A DNA stretch of 64,000 nucleotides from Ichthyophis bannanicus (lineage: Eukaryota; Chordata; Amphibia; Gymnophiona; Ichthyophiidae). The notes under the pieces are model-generated. The model did no database searches, was not told the origin of the DNA, and saw nothing but the letters and a program-made list of their open reading frames with translations. Positions 35,621 through 46,654 of this stretch are shown one piece after another. The position numbers and the translations under genes are program-made. Position 1 is the stretch's first letter. Every line of letters starts with the position of its first letter. The DNA is taken from the NCBI GenBank assembly GCA_033557465.1, contig CM066031.1, forward strand, positions 1,229,127,312 to 1,229,191,311. Reading direction: 5' to 3'.

Positions 35621-36639
35621 TTGACGCTGGCAGACAGAGAAGTACAGCCCCGCTAAATTCTGTTGTCATCAACTGTGGCTCTGCGGGGACCGCAGACCCC
35701 ACACTGTGGGTGGTGTGCCACAGTCCATACCTCCAACTGCTCTTCCAAAAAATAAAGCCAGATTGGAGGAAGGCTATTCCCTTTATCTTTTTTTTTTTTT
35801 TCAAACAAAAAAAACTCCCCGCTAAACTAAAGGGACCCGAAAAGAAAATTAAACAGCATAAAATTAAATTATAAGAATGTTTTCTCTCTATGCCATGATG
35901 CTTCCCAAACCACAGGCCGCTGAAACTGCCGCCACGCGGCACCAGCGATTGTAGAAAATGGCACCAATCCCTGCCAGGCTCACTTTGGTGCCAAAACTCT
36001 CATATGCTAAAACAACGCAAAGTACTCCCTCCGTGCCCAAATGCCTTACCTGCGGTGCCAAAAACAATTAAAAGAAACGCCTCTGCTCACTGTGAAGAAC
36101 GCAGCCCCTCAAGCCGTGATGCTGCCGGACACAGCCGCGCGCAGCCGTCTCAGCGAGAGCTGCTTTGCCCTCTCAATAAGTGAATAAATGGTCCCGCCGC
36201 TGCTGAAAACCGCCATCGCGCACACTCACACAGAGTGCTGGTACGGCCCAAGGAGCTCTCCCCCGTACAGTCCAGGGGGATAGATCTTAAACGGCAAGTT
36301 CTCAGAATGATAAGAAATCTAAAAGGGAAGGACAGTTAGGTGGGGTTTTTCTTTTTTTTTTTTTGACAGTTCCTCCAACTCAATTAACTTAAGTTAAAAT
36401 ATGGAACTAAATTAAAGTAATTAAAGTAAATAAAGACAATCAATTTAATGTAATGAAAGCAATTAAAGTAATTAAATTACTTAAGCAAATAATCCTTGCC
36501 AAAATTAAAATAAAAATTAAAAAACTAGATAAATTAAGGTTTACAAAACCTAAACCTTGACTAAACTGTTCCTTATTTAATCCTGAAGTGAACCCAGCAC
36601 CTAGGTTCACTACGTCCTCCTGCTGCATGGAGACGGAAC
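35621..36639 (-). other. DIRS-4 5' leader region
   Basis: No domain recognised. Contains homopolymer runs on the plus strand (T13 near 35788, T15 near 36351) and a stretch of TTAAAGTAATTAAA-type repeats (36400-36490). Lies between the gag remnant and the 5' terminal repeat, so it is probably leader or old tandem sequence of the element. Confidence 0.4.
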
Positions 36640-36772
36640 ACACTGGGGCTGATGGGAGAGACCAGCAGACTACATCCAGTGATGTCATGTTTTTGACATG
36701 CCCAGTCTCCAAGCTGCAGGAGAAGGTGCAGAACCCAGAGGTGGAGGACTAAACTGGAGGAACGATAAGGAA
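36640..36772. repeat. DIRS-4 5' terminal repeat
   Basis: Inverse of the left terminal repeat (CATGCCCAGTCTCCAAGCTG and CCAGAGGTGGAGGACTAAAC), with its own outer extension CTGGAGGAACGATAAGGAAA. Directly followed by piggyBac coding sequence. Confidence 0.87.
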
Positions 36773-37036
36773 AAGAGGGCGACCATCAAAAGTGCTGGAT
36801 TCTCCTGAAGTGAATGATCCTGATGACTCCCCTGCACCGCCAAAACAAAAATCATCTGTTCAGTCTGATCCAAACGCCAGCATCAGAAATGACGGTGCAG
36901 GACACTTTCCAGCTCATTCAGACCCGAAACAATGCAGGGTTTGCAAAGCTCATGTCAGCATGAAATGCAATGTTTTCCTTTGCATTACAAAGGAAAGAAA
37001 TTGCTTCCTCAATTATCACACTTCAGCAGTTTGAAT
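36773..37036 (+). pseudogene. piggyBac transposase C terminus with Cys-rich domain
   Basis: Following the DIRS-4 5' terminus the piggyBac frame resumes with RKRGRPSKVLDSPEV. It ends in the Cys/His-rich zinc-binding tail (CRVCKAHVSMKC, then LCITKERNCFLNYH) typical of piggyBac transposases, where it binds terminal DNA. The stop codon TGA overlaps an AATAAA poly(A) signal (around 37034). No stop interrupts this exon-like piece of about 88 codons. Confidence 0.9.
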
Positions 37037-37083
37037 AAAAATGTTAAGAACTTTCAGTTTTATTTATCTTGCCTTACTTTTAT

Positions 37084-37390
37084 TCTTTATATTTATTTAT
37101 TTATTTAAAGCTTTTTTTATACCACGCTCTTCAGTATCAGTGCAGTTTACAGTTAACAATTCTTGCAAGAGACAATGAGAGCTGCCTAGTGCTACATTGA
37201 ACAAGATCAGAAACTTGGATTTGTAACTGGGCAAACTATTTACACATTCAGCTAACACAGCTGTAGCTGAGTAACTATTTACAAATTCGATGTTAGGTCC
37301 AACTGAATGCTTAGGGCTGGGTCTTCACAGCTATTACATTCAACATTATAGTCATTCATGGTTATTCCATTAATCATTATAATCAGTTGA
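37084..37390 (-). mobile_element. SINE/LINE 3'-tail fragment in the piggyBac 3' region
   Basis: On the minus strand the sequence ends with AAACTGCACTGATACTGAAG, then GAGCGTGGTATAAAAAA and TAAATAAATAAATA, the 3' unit shared by SINEs and L2-like LINEs in this window. The tRNA-like head is not recognisable, so it is 5'-truncated or decayed. Confidence 0.55.
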
Positions 37391-37408
37391 GTTCCGTTAA
37401 TTCCCATT

Positions 37409-37556
37409 GGTGCCAAATGGAACCGTGATAAAAAACTCTAATATTAACTCCAGTGTAATGCAAGTGAACATTTATGTTTCCTACTATCCCTAAGCAAAGT
37501 TCTGCTTTCTGGAATTTTTTTACTGAAATAAAAAAAATTGGTAGTGAAAGGGTTAA
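37409..37556 (-). repeat. piggyBac 3' terminus: subterminal repeat, TGAAAGGG and TTAA
   Basis: GGTGCCAAATGGAACC (37409-37424) is the inverted counterpart of the 5' subterminal motif. The terminus reads TTGGTAGTGAAAGGG followed by TTAA at 37553-37556. The first eight bases of the two ends are perfect inverted repeats. Confidence 0.88.
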
Positions 37557-38040
37557 GGAGTTTCTGGAGGTTGAAGCCAGAGTCTCTGGAAAGGGGTGAC
37601 ACTGGGCCTGGGAAAAAGAAAGAGGAAGATTCAGCAGATGATCCTTCGATCTGAGACAAGAAGGACCAGGGGTTCTACGAGAGTGCAAGGCCGATAACGC
37701 ATCCAAGTCCAGCGGCCAACTCCAGGAAGGACTATGAAGAGGGACTGCTACTGCTGGGAAGAAATCTGCACTTGTAGTTGCCTGCTCGGAAATTCTCTAA
37801 ATCTTGGGGAAAAGGGAATTCTTTGAGTTAAAGCTTGTAGAATCTGTGTATCTTAAATTCAGCGTTTTGTTAGGTCAGTTAGGGTATAGTATTACAAGCC
37901 AACTTTCACTTAGTGTTTTTTTTTGCCTCCAACCTTTCCAGGCTCCCATCCATGCCAGGCAAAATCCTCGATTTATAGCCTCCTAAACCAGTTAAGGGGA
38001 CAAATCTTCAGTGCAAGGGCTTAGAGTGACCAGAGTCTCC
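37557..38040. other. unassigned sequence right of the piggyBac target site
   Basis: Starts with the TTAA-flanking intron DNA. No motif recognised; the transition into DIRS-5 gag sequence occurs around 38040-38100. It is not clear whether this is intron DNA or the ragged 3' side of DIRS-5. Confidence 0.35.
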
Positions 38041-39616
38041 AGATAGCTCATCTCTACCACCTCACTGCCTCCTCCACCCTGGGAAGAATATGTGTCCTCT
38101 AGGGGGGGGGGTGTCTAAACCTCATGGGATGAAACTTCCTGAAATCCCAAAAGCGCCCTCGAGACGCGGGAGCAAGCTTTGCAGCCTTCGGTTTATCTTC
38201 CAGCAATTTCTGAGCCTTTGACTCTCCTAGATCCTTGACCAGTTTCTTCAACGCATCTCCAAACAGCAACTTACCCTGAAAAGGGAACTTACTCAGGCAG
38301 CCCTTAGAAGAAGCATCTGTGGAACAGTTGTGCAACCAAAAAAACCTCCAGGCCATAACTATGGATGCCATGTTCTTAGCCAATGCCTGGATTAGAGCAT
38401 AAAAGGCATCCGCAAGAAAAGCTGACTCTAACTCAATTTTAGTGGCCTCCGACAAGGACTCTGGCTCCGCTGAGGCCTCAGGCTTCTGTGATTATAGCAT
38501 GCACGCCCTAGCCACATACGCTCTGCAAATAGCCACCTGCAAGGACAATGCTAAAATTTCAAAGGACTGCTTCAGTATCACCTCAGGCTTCCAATTCTGG
38601 GGTTCCTTGAGGGCTGTACCGTCTTCCATCAGGATGGTGGTTTTCTTGGTGACCGCCATCACCAAGGCATCCACCATCAGGAACCTAAAATGCTCCTTGC
38701 CCTCTGACGGAACCAGATAATGTCTCGACACTGACCTGTGCATACACAAATTGACCTCCGGTGCCTTCCACTCTGTTTCTATCATATCCCAAATGGCTCT
38801 ACGTACCGGAAAAAAATGGGATGGTTTACAGATCCCTTCCAGCAATAGGTCCTCAAGCGTACCCTCCAAGGGGAGATCCGTCGGAATATTAAGCGCCACC
38901 ACGGACTGCGAAATAAGAGATGCCAGTTCATCTTTGTGGAACATGCGCACCATCGATGGATCCTCCCCTGGTAGAATCTCACCCTCTTCGAGGCTGTCGC
39001 CATGGCAATCATCGAACCGGTCCGATGCTTCTCTAGGGGGTCCTCAGTCACTCCCAAGGCTACCGATTACTGATCCTCCAACTTCTCCTGCCTCTCCCAC
39101 CAAGGCTGTTTGGCAGGAGGAGCTGCCTTACCAATATATGATCCTGGCCTTGCCAGCTGAGTGTACAAGTCCTTGCATCATGCAAAATGCTTGATGCAAA
39201 AGAAGTACAAACTCCGGGGAAAAAGCCACCGCTGATGAGCCTGGTCCTCCTGAAAACTCAGCTAAACTGAGTAGACACCAACAGCGCTGCCATCTGGCTC
39301 CCCCAGGGCTGATTGGGCTCCCGACAGCCCACTGCAGGCCCCGACAACATGGCAGAATTTCCCACGAAAAATAGATCCTGTCACTGAAAGAATGCCGCCA
39401 ACATTGCCATGGCCCCCACTGCCTCTTCGGTCGCTTGATCGTGCTGCCTAACAGTTCATCACCACCTTGCCACCTTCAGCACAACTGCGGCAGCCCTCGA
39501 AGTAGGAGTAGAGACTCTGGCGGCTGTCAAAGGCCACACACACCGCCTTCTTACTGAGCATGCTGCGTGCGTGCATGAGGCTTCCCATTTCACAATTATT
39601 CACTGCGTTGCCACAG
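38041..39616 (-). pseudogene. DIRS-5 gag-like ORF1 (family II-like), 5' side cut by DIRS-6
   Basis: Two frames (38492-38953 and 38099-38455) together give MVRMFHKDELASLISQSVVA, LEGTLEDLLLEGICKPSHF, RRAIWDMIETEWKAPEVNL, VMAVTKKTTILMEDGTALKE, AFLADAFYALIQALAKNMAS, FQGKLLFGDALKKLVKDLGE and KAAKLAPASRGRFWDFRKFH. This is a typical DIRS capsid-like ORF1 with C-terminal basic tail; one stop (near 38490) separates the frames. RT, RNase H and YR should follow to the left but are missing, so the copy is truncated near 38040. Confidence 0.78.
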
Positions 39617-39955
39617 AGAAAGCGTAGTTATTCACCTGTAACAGGTGCTCTCCAGAGACAGCAGGAATCGGTCTTTGCATATGGGTGACATCGGAGCCGA
39701 AGGAGCCCACATGGAGCATTTCCCCAGCTTTCATAGAAAGCCCCAGGACATGCTACCACACATGTGTGTTCCCCCTTCTGATGACAGTTAGGATGGCAGT
39801 AAACACTAAAACAAGGTAGGGAGGCAATTCCCAGGGGAGGAGGAAGGAGGGTTGTGAGGACCAGTTCCTGCTGTCCCTGGAGAACACCTGTTACAGGTGA
39901 GTAACTACGCTTTCTACAGGAACAAGCAGGAAGTCAGTCCTCACATATGGGACTC
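39617..39955. repeat. DIRS-6 3' terminal repeat and ICR
   Basis: Edge AGAAAGCGTAGTTATTCACC / TGTAACAGGTG recurs inverted at 39886-39921 (CACCTGTTACAGGTGAGTAA, then CTACGCTTTCT). It is directly joined to ACAGGAACAAGCAGGAAGTC, the inverse of 46789-46808 (GACTTCCTGCTTGCTCCTGG). This is an exact circle-junction ICR. Confidence 0.92.
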
Positions 39956-40039
39956 CCTAGCTCCAGGCTGCCGAGGACCGAACCACGACAGCACCAACGG
40001 CAACCAATTGGGTAGCCATGAGTTGCAGAAGGTGAGTAC

Positions 40040-41552
40040 TGTCACAGGGTGGACCTAGGGCAGCCTGAGAAAGTGCAGAGCAGTGTGAATGATCACGGTA
40101 AAAGTGACAAGATAAACAGAGGAATGTTTGATCGTTGCCAGAGATAGCCTAAGCACACGTGCACAGAGCCCAGAAAGACACACCCAGAGAGCAAAGCAAG
40201 GGAGTTTGTTTTACCCAATAGAGTGCAGCTGAGGGAAGGTGGAGTCAGGAGACACGCAGATAAAATAGACTCCCAAACATTTGGAGATAGGGAACCGTTG
40301 AGAGAGAAGGAACCTTTGAGAAGGAGGGAACCTTCGAGAGAGAGGAAATCCTTGAGAGAGGAGTTGAGGAGAGAATACCTGAGAGAGGAATTGGAGCAGC
40401 AGCAGATACGGTTGAAGCCATGCAATGCCTGGAGCTGGCATGAGAAAGAAGACGACAGTGAAAGTGAGTCAATAAGGCAACAGGGGAGCCGGTGTGAAAG
40501 TTGGAGAGAATACAGAGACCTGTGTGGTTCTGGGAGAAGGCAACACCCTGACAGCGTGAATGTGTTTGGAAGGCAAGAGAAATATAAGAAGTCTGCAACA
40601 GCAGGTACAGGGGCAAAGAGTGAGTACAAGGGCTATTTGCTATCTGAAAGGGAAGAGCCCTGGAGGCATAGAAATACCCACATAAAGCCCAGATATTCAG
40701 AAGCTGATAATAGCTTTTCCCCTGTTTATAAAAGCACTAAGAGAAAGGGGTTTCACTTACCAAGAAAAGCTGAAGAAATCCCTTATCACCGTGAGCTCCC
40801 AGCTTCTAGGGAAACACCGTTACACCGTTTGCAATCAGGCACAGCTGAGCTTGGAGAGCTAGGGCAGACCCGGCCAGGAGCCTACCGTAATTACCCAGCT
40901 AGCAGGTCAAACAGGGACCTGAGGTATTCATTAAGGCACCAGCGGGGGCAGGGCTCTGGAAGACACAACTCAGAGCTTTATGATATTTCCCAGAGGGGCA
41001 GTTCTGCACAAGGGAAGAGAAACTTCTTAACTGACGAGGCAAGCCTGCCATACTTTTACCCCACATTTGAGGAGAGTAATGAAGATACTAATGAACAGGA
41101 GTTAATGGAATATGAAAACTCAGAAGCATTAACAAGTCCAGAGATGATGGATTGTTCTCTCACTATAATAGAGCCATAATTCTCACTGAGGTAAATGTAA
41201 ATGTGTAACCTTAACTCCAGTATATAAGAGGCCAGGTTGCAACTCTCTCTCTCTCTCTCTCTCTCCAACCAAACAGACAATTAGGCTGTTTGTTATTTGC
41301 TTTTGTTTTAAGTTACAAGCTGAAGGAAGCTATTTTTGTTGTCTAGTTTTCCTTTGTTATAAGCCAAAATTAGGCTATTAATTTCTGTTGTATTTGAAAG
41401 AAGAAACCTCAAGGGATGGGGAATAAAACCCTAAAAAGAAAAGAAAGTTTTCCTGTGTGGTATATATATATATATATAAGCAAGGCACAACTACCACCCT
41501 CAGAAAGCCCAACAATACCAGTAGTCACCGCTGGGGCGGATGAGGTGTGACA
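40040..41552 (+). mobile_element. solo-LTR-like unit B (1.5 kb)
   Basis: The ends are TGTCACAGGGTGGACC and GATGAGGTGTGACA, with duplication GTAC at 40036-40039 and 41553-41556. A TATA box (GTATATAAGAGG at about 41219) is followed by a (CT)n run. AATAAA at 41422-41427 lies about 125 bp before the right end, consistent with U3, R and U5. The first 25 bases resemble unit A. No internal retroviral genes were seen, so it reads as a solo LTR left by recombination. It lies inside DIRS-6 between the ICR and the recombinase. Confidence 0.75.
40148..41179 (+). other. long open frame in the U3-like part of LTR unit B
   Basis: The frame is open for about 344 codons after TAG (40145-40147), ending just before the TATA box, but it lacks an early ATG. 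The N-terminal half is an Arg/Glu repeat (REPLREKEPLRRREPSRERK). Later parts are more complex (FSPVYKSTKRKGFHLPRKAE, LTDEASLPYFYPTFEESNED) and end in NEQELMEYENSEAL... and MMDCSLTIIEP. Position, length and the acidic-then-MDC end parallel the frame in unit A. No homologue recognised. Confidence 0.42.
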
Positions 41553-41643
41553 GTACCCACTGAGAGACTCTGCAAACCCTAGCATCCAGTGACACTATCA
41601 CTCTGGTAGGCTGAACACAGAAGAGTCAGAGGGCAGGAGTTGC

Positions 41644-42800
41644 CTACACCCCAAGAATATTACGGAGTACTGCCTGGCCAAAGGCACTGTCCCTGCGGGA
41701 CTCGCTCTCCAGGCAGTAGTGAACTGCAAATGTATGAATTGAACACCATGTGGCACCCTTGCAGATCTCAGTCACTGGCACTAAGCGCAGGTTGGCCACA
41801 GACATCGCCCTAACATGATGCACTGTGATCCAGTGCTTGAGGAAGAAGCCTGCCTGCTCATAGGCGAGGGCAATACAGTCCGCCACCCATGTAGACAGAG
41901 TTCGCTTATTCACAGGGAGCCCCAGTCTGCTGGGGTCATAAGACACGAAAAGCTGAGGTGCTTTTCAATGGGCCTGAGTCTTCTGTAAGTAGAAGGACAG
42001 GGCCCGTTTGCAATCTAGTGTATGAAATACTAGTTCCTCCTTGCCGGCATGAGGGTGTGGAAAGAAGGTGGGGAGGACCACCTCTTGGTTGAGGTGCAAA
42101 GGAAACACCACCTTTGGGAGGAATTTGGGGTGTGTGCGAAGCACTACCCTGTTCTTGTAGAACCTTGTATATAGTGAATCTGCCACCAGGGCCTGGAGTT
42201 TGCTCACTCTGCAAGCGGACGTAAGAGCCACCAGAAAGACCACTTTACAAAACAGGTACCACAGCTGGCAAGAGGCCAGCGGCTTGAAAGACAGTTTGGT
42301 GAGTTGGGAGAACACCACATTGAGGTCCCACTCCGCCGCTGGAGAGCAGAGAGGGGGCTCAGATAACAGGAGGCCCCGGAGGAAGCTGGAGACCAGGGGC
42401 TGGCTTGAGAGGGGCTTTCCCTTGATAGGGTGATGGTGAGCAGCTATGGCGCTCAGATGTACCCTTAAAGAGTTAGATTTCAGCCCGGTGTGTGACAGGT
42501 GCAGTAGGTACTAAAGTACTAGTTGCACATGGAAGGAGAAGGGATTCTCCTCCTTTTCCATACACCAGGTGGAGAAACTTCTCCACTTAAAGGCATAAGC
42601 CCGTCTGGTAGAGGGTTTTCGTGAGGCCAATAGGATCTCCTCAACTTCTCCTGGAAGACCAAAAGTGGCCAATGCTACCCTTTCAGCAGCCACACCATTA
42701 GCGACCCCAGACTGGGGTGAGGTCTGGCTCGGCCCAGTGGGACTGGGAGTGCCACCAACAGGGAAAGCAGCAGAAGGAACCAAGGTTGCCTGGGCCAACT
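41644..42800 (-). pseudogene. DIRS-6 tyrosine recombinase
   Basis: N-terminal SAM-like part: GLPGEVEEILLASRKPSTRR, AYAFKWRSFSTWCMEKEENP (42540-42660). Core: SFKPLASCQLWYLFCKVVFL, TSACRVSKLQALVADSLYTR (catalytic Arg kept, the following Glu replaced by Lys), FLPKVVFPLHLNQEVVLPTF and LDCKRALSFYLQKTQ (41965-42318). C-terminal: KRTLSTWVADCIALAYEQAG, VHHVRAMSV (H-x-x-R kept), ATWCSIHTFAVHYCLE (nucleophile Tyr kept; 41740-41850). Three frames are needed, so it is inactive as it stands. Confidence 0.88.
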
Positions 42801-42828
42801 GGGGGCAATCAGTATAACTGATGCCCTC

Positions 42829-44475
42829 TCAGTCTGGACCTTGAAGAGGGTCCTGGCGACCAGTGGGGGGGGGGGGGGAGAAGGGGGGGTCAGTGGGAAC
42901 ACAGAGTAGGCCCTTGGACCACAAGATCACGAAGGCATCTGCTGCCACTCTGGGTGCAGCTGATGGGAGCAGAAGTGGGGTAGCTACGTGTTGTCTGGAG
43001 AGGCGACTAGATCCATTATGGTCCAGTCCCAGAGGTGGAAGAGCTGCTTCTTTACTCTGGGATTTAAGCGCCAATGGTGTGATGAAGGACTCTGATCAGC
43101 CTGTCTGCTGGGGGGGGGGGGGGGGTACACCGCTCACAGAAGCATGTTGTTGCATGCTGCAAAGGAGAGGGCAGCCACCGCCTCCTGGCTGAGGTAGCAT
43201 GAACCCATGCCCCCCTGCTTGTTGATATAGAACATGGCGACCTGGTTGTCCATCTAATTCAGCACAGGTCATTGTTGTAGGCGGTGGCGGAACGCTTGTA
43301 GGGTCAAGAGGATTGCCCTAAGCTTCAGTAGATTGATCTGTAGGAGTGATTCCTCCTGAGAGCAGCTGCCCTGTGTGCGGCAGTCTCTGCAATGTGCCCC
43401 CCCAACCCAGGATGGCGGCATCTGTGGTCAGGGTCCTCTACAATGTGGGTGCTTGGAAGGGCATTCCTGCCTGGAGGTGGTGCAGGTTTTGCCACAAGTT
43501 GAGGGACTCCGCCAGCTGGTGGGTAACCCTGACCCTGTCCCACAGCCTGCCTGTGGCCTGAGTCCACTGCGAACACAGGCACCACTGGGTTGTCTGCATG
43601 TTTAAGTGGGCTGAAGGCATGATGTGGACCGTTGAGGCCGCCCAGTAGGCAGAGGAAACGATGAGCTGGTACTGACTAGTGGCACTGTACCTCTCCTGCC
43701 AGTTGCCTGAGGAGTTCTGCCCTCTCTCTTGAGTGGACAGCCTTGACCTGTAACGTGTCCAACTGTGCACCAATGAACTCCAGGCTTTTGGCTGTACAGA
43801 GATGGGATTTGCAGTATCTGATGATGAACCCCAAGTGCTGCAGAAGGAGGGTTGTGCGCTCTGTGGCCTGACTGACCTCTGGGACGGTATTGCCCCTGAT
43901 GAACCAGTCGTCCAGGTAGGGTAAGACAAAAGCCCCTTGTAGGCACAGGTAAGTGGCTACCACTGCCAGGCATTTGGTAAAGACCCTTGGTGAAGAGGCC
44001 AGGCCGAAAGGGAGTACCCTATACTGGTAGTGCCCTCCTCCACCATGAACAATGGGTACTGCCTGTGGAAGGGGTGGATCAGGATGTGAACATACGCATC
44101 CTTTAGGTCCAAGGAGCACAGCCAATCTCCCTGGTGGAGGTAAGGCAGCATGTTCCCAGGGAGAGTGGCTTGAACCTCTCCCTCACTAGAAACTTGTTTA
44201 AGTTTCTCAGGTCTAGTATGGGCCTGAGGCCTCCAGTTCTCTTTGGGACAAGGAATTATCTGGAGTAGAAGCCTTTTCCTCATACGCGTTTGGGTACAGG
44301 CTCCACTGCATTCTCCCTGAGCAGACCTGCAAGCTCTGAGAGCAGAAGGGTCTGGTGGAGGAGAGGTTGCACTAGCTCTCCTGGAAAGAACCTGGGTAGT
44401 ACCTGCTGTAGGTGAAGGAGGTATCCTTCCCTTACCACCTACAGTACCCACTGGTCCGAGGTGACACTGGCCCAC
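42829..44475 (-). pseudogene. DIRS-6 reverse transcriptase and RNase H
   Basis: RT: GDWLCSLDLKDAYVHILIHP (44080-44140; first catalytic Asp), YQYRVLPFGLASSPRVFTK and VLPYLDDWFIRGNT (43890-43935; YLDD intact), LGFIIRYCKSHLCTAKSLEF. RNase H: DAAILGWGGTL (about 43390-43425), then LYQQAGG / FYINKQGGMGSCYLSQEA (43180-43240), which matches DIRS RNase H ends. The frames 43957-44475, 43676-44125 and 43438-43929 overlap by frameshifts. A G14 run near 42866 and another near 43108 lie in the less conserved linker. Confidence 0.9.
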
Positions 44476-44595
44476 TCGTGGGCGAAGAGTGCCAAACAGC
44501 CCCCTATGGGCTGGTGAAGGAGAGGAGGTCTTGCCCTGGGAGTCAAAAGCTCCCCCCCCCCCCCCGGGCTGGGCAGGAGTTGGGGCTTCTGGGTC

Positions 44596-46296
44596 CTATG
44601 GCTTTGTCATTTGGGGTGAAAACCCTGTTGCTGGCCCAATTAGGGCTGGCAGTAGCGACTCTGCTGAAAAGGCCCCTTTTTTTCTAGGAACAGGGGTCTT
44701 TTCCCCCAATGTTTTCTTACAGGTAGAGAATGAGGTCTTCTTGGAGAGCCTCTGTTGAGTCACCACGTCGACTTTGATCTCAGCCGCCTTGTTGGCCATA
44801 GGCTTGCCAAACAGATTCTCCCCAGTGCAGGGGACGTCGAGCAGCTTGTCTTGAACCCATTGCTCAAGGTCCAAAGACCACAGCCAGGCTTCGCGCCGGT
44901 GTTGATGCCAGCCGCTGCTACCCGAGCCGCTGACTCAAAGCCGTCGTAGGCCATCCGGGAAAGAAACTTAGAGTAGTCCTTGATCCCAGAGGTCAGGGAT
45001 TAGAACCGCTGGAGAGGTTCCCCGGTAAGCCCCACTGAAAACCCAGACAACTCCTGGGTAAGGGCCTTTAGGTACATGCCTAGGTACAGTTAATAGGCTT
45101 GAATCCTATAAACCAGCATGCAGCCCTGGTAATACTTGCGCCCGAAGGCATCGAGGGCTCTAGCGTCCCTTACAGGAGGGACCGAAGAGTGTGTCTTCTG
45201 GCTCTTAAGTTTCTGCATGGTCGACTCGACAACCATGGAGTTATGTGGGATTTGGGGCTTGTGGAAACCGGGGCCCTTCCGAATGCGGTAGATGGCATCA
45301 AAGTACAGGCTCACCACCGGCACCAAGGCCGGTGTCTCCCACATTCTGAGTAGCAGCCGCTCGAGGACTGGCTGCACGGGCACCATGAGAGTCTCCTTGG
45401 GCAGAGACTCATACTGGAAAATCTCCAGTTCCTTGGTGCGCAGATCTTCCTCTGCCTCAGTTTGCACCAAGAGAGCCTGGCCATATACTTGACAAAGTAG
45501 GGAAAGGCCACATCTTCCGGAGGAGAATGGTGCCGGGGCACCGGGTCTGAAGGAATATCTCAGTGCTGCTTGGTTTCTGGGGGACGCCTCGTCATCAGTC
45601 TCCCACTCAAAGTCGAGCAGTGACAATGAGTCCGAGGCAACTCAAAAACGTCAAGGCCAGGGCTAAGTGGCTGACTGCTTCTGGAGGACCTGGAGACTGA
45701 GTTGCGGAAATTGGCAGAGGAAGATCGGATGCCCGAGGAATGACAACCGGAGACTCCCCTGCAGTCAGGGGCCCGGTCATCAGGGCAGATAATGCAGATG
45801 AACCAGCCATCACTGTCTGTTGCAGGGCCAGGCTAGCAGTGCTGTTCTGCTCCAAGGCTGCTATTCTGGTTTCCAAGCCAGAAGGCTCCACAGCTTTCGG
45901 CACGGGCACTGAGGACCTTGGGCACAGTGCCAGCACTCTCACGAGTGTGTCCTCCACCAGGACTATGGTCTCCAGGAACCCTGCATGGTCTCTACCAGAC
46001 AAGAAATCCTTCTTGAGGACCTTGGTGGGGCGCTTCTCGGAGCCACCCGGGTCCCTCCGGGCAGTTTTATCAGGTTTCTCCGGTGCAACCTCGGCAGACT
46101 TCAAGGATTTTTTCTTCTCTCTCTCGGGGTCTGAGGTTTTCTCGGAGGTGCCGCCACCACAGCTCTCTGAGGATGCTCGGGCCTCACGGAAAGTGCTGGG
46201 CTTGGAACTTGGTGTCGGGGAGGCCAGTGCAGAGTTGGACCAGGGGAACAGTTTTTCCTCCAACTCTGACCTCTTTTTATTAGTTTTAGGAGTCAT
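44596..46296 (-). pseudogene. DIRS-6 gag-like ORF1
   Basis: The frame at 45607-46296 starts MTPKTNKKRSELEEKLFPWS, a Lys/Ser/Glu-rich N terminus. 45090-45626 carries MSLLDFEWETDDEASP, PVLERLLLRMWETPA, IPHNSMVVESTMQKLKSQKT and ALDAFGRKYYQGCML. 44596-44954 carries AYDGFESAARVAAAGINTGA, LEQWVQDKLLDVPCTGENLF and a basic tail. The same block order is found in DIRS-3, so ATG 46296 is the likely original start. Two frameshifts. Confidence 0.82.
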
Positions 46297-46654
46297 GGCC
46301 TAGCACAGGTCGCAGGAGGTACTGTCATGGTCTGGGCCCAGGCAACGTAGGTGGCAGTCATGGGTGTCGGTCACTGATATAGTTTGATTGCAGCGGTCAC
46401 ATTTTTTGAACTCACCGGGGACATGGTGGGGAACACCCAGACAGGGTCAACAATCTCCAGGCAAAAAAAGGCATGAATGCTGATAGAGGCAAGCCTCGAT
46501 CAAAAAAGACAAAAGAACCAAGAACAGCACCAGCACTGGCTCGAGACAGGAAGAGGAAACCGGGAAACTAACTATTTTAAGGATAATTAGCAAGGATGTT
46601 TTCCCAGGGAAACAGGATAGACGTCCACTGGGCTCCGCAGAAAAAAGGAGACTG

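Larger units (their letters stand above)
27775..36772 (-). mobile_element. DIRS-4: family II DIRS with all coding regions, hit by an L2 LINE and an LTR unit
   Basis: Terminal inverted repeats of about 110 bp pair 27826-27938 with 36648-36755 (shared GTTTAGTCCTCCACCTCTGG, CAGCTTGGAGACTGGGCATG and CACTGGATGTA). The ICR is at 28222-28335. Minus-strand order from the 5' end (36772): gag, RT, RNase H (split by an LTR unit), linker, YR (split by an L2 LINE), ICR, 3' end. Stops and shifts are frequent. It sits in the piggyBac transposase gene 24 bp from DIRS-3. Confidence 0.9.
17370..37552 (+). mobile_element. piggyBac transposon, expanded to 20.2 kb by nested insertions
   Basis: The outer ends are CCCTTTCA... 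and ...TGAAAGGG, each abutting the TTAA target (17366-17369 and 37553-37556): the diagnostic piggyBac signature. Inside lie the 5' subterminal repeats, a DDD transposase on the plus strand, two DIRS insertions (19469-27751 and 27775-36772), the transposase C terminus, a 3' region hit by a SINE, and a matching subterminal repeat. Without insertions the element would be roughly 2.6-2.9 kb, a normal piggyBac length. Confidence 0.93.

Noticed and set aside
42860..43130. Runs of 12-14 G as regulatory G-quadruplex elements
   Set aside because: They fall in a decayed DIRS linker and single homopolymer runs are common slippage or sequencing features.
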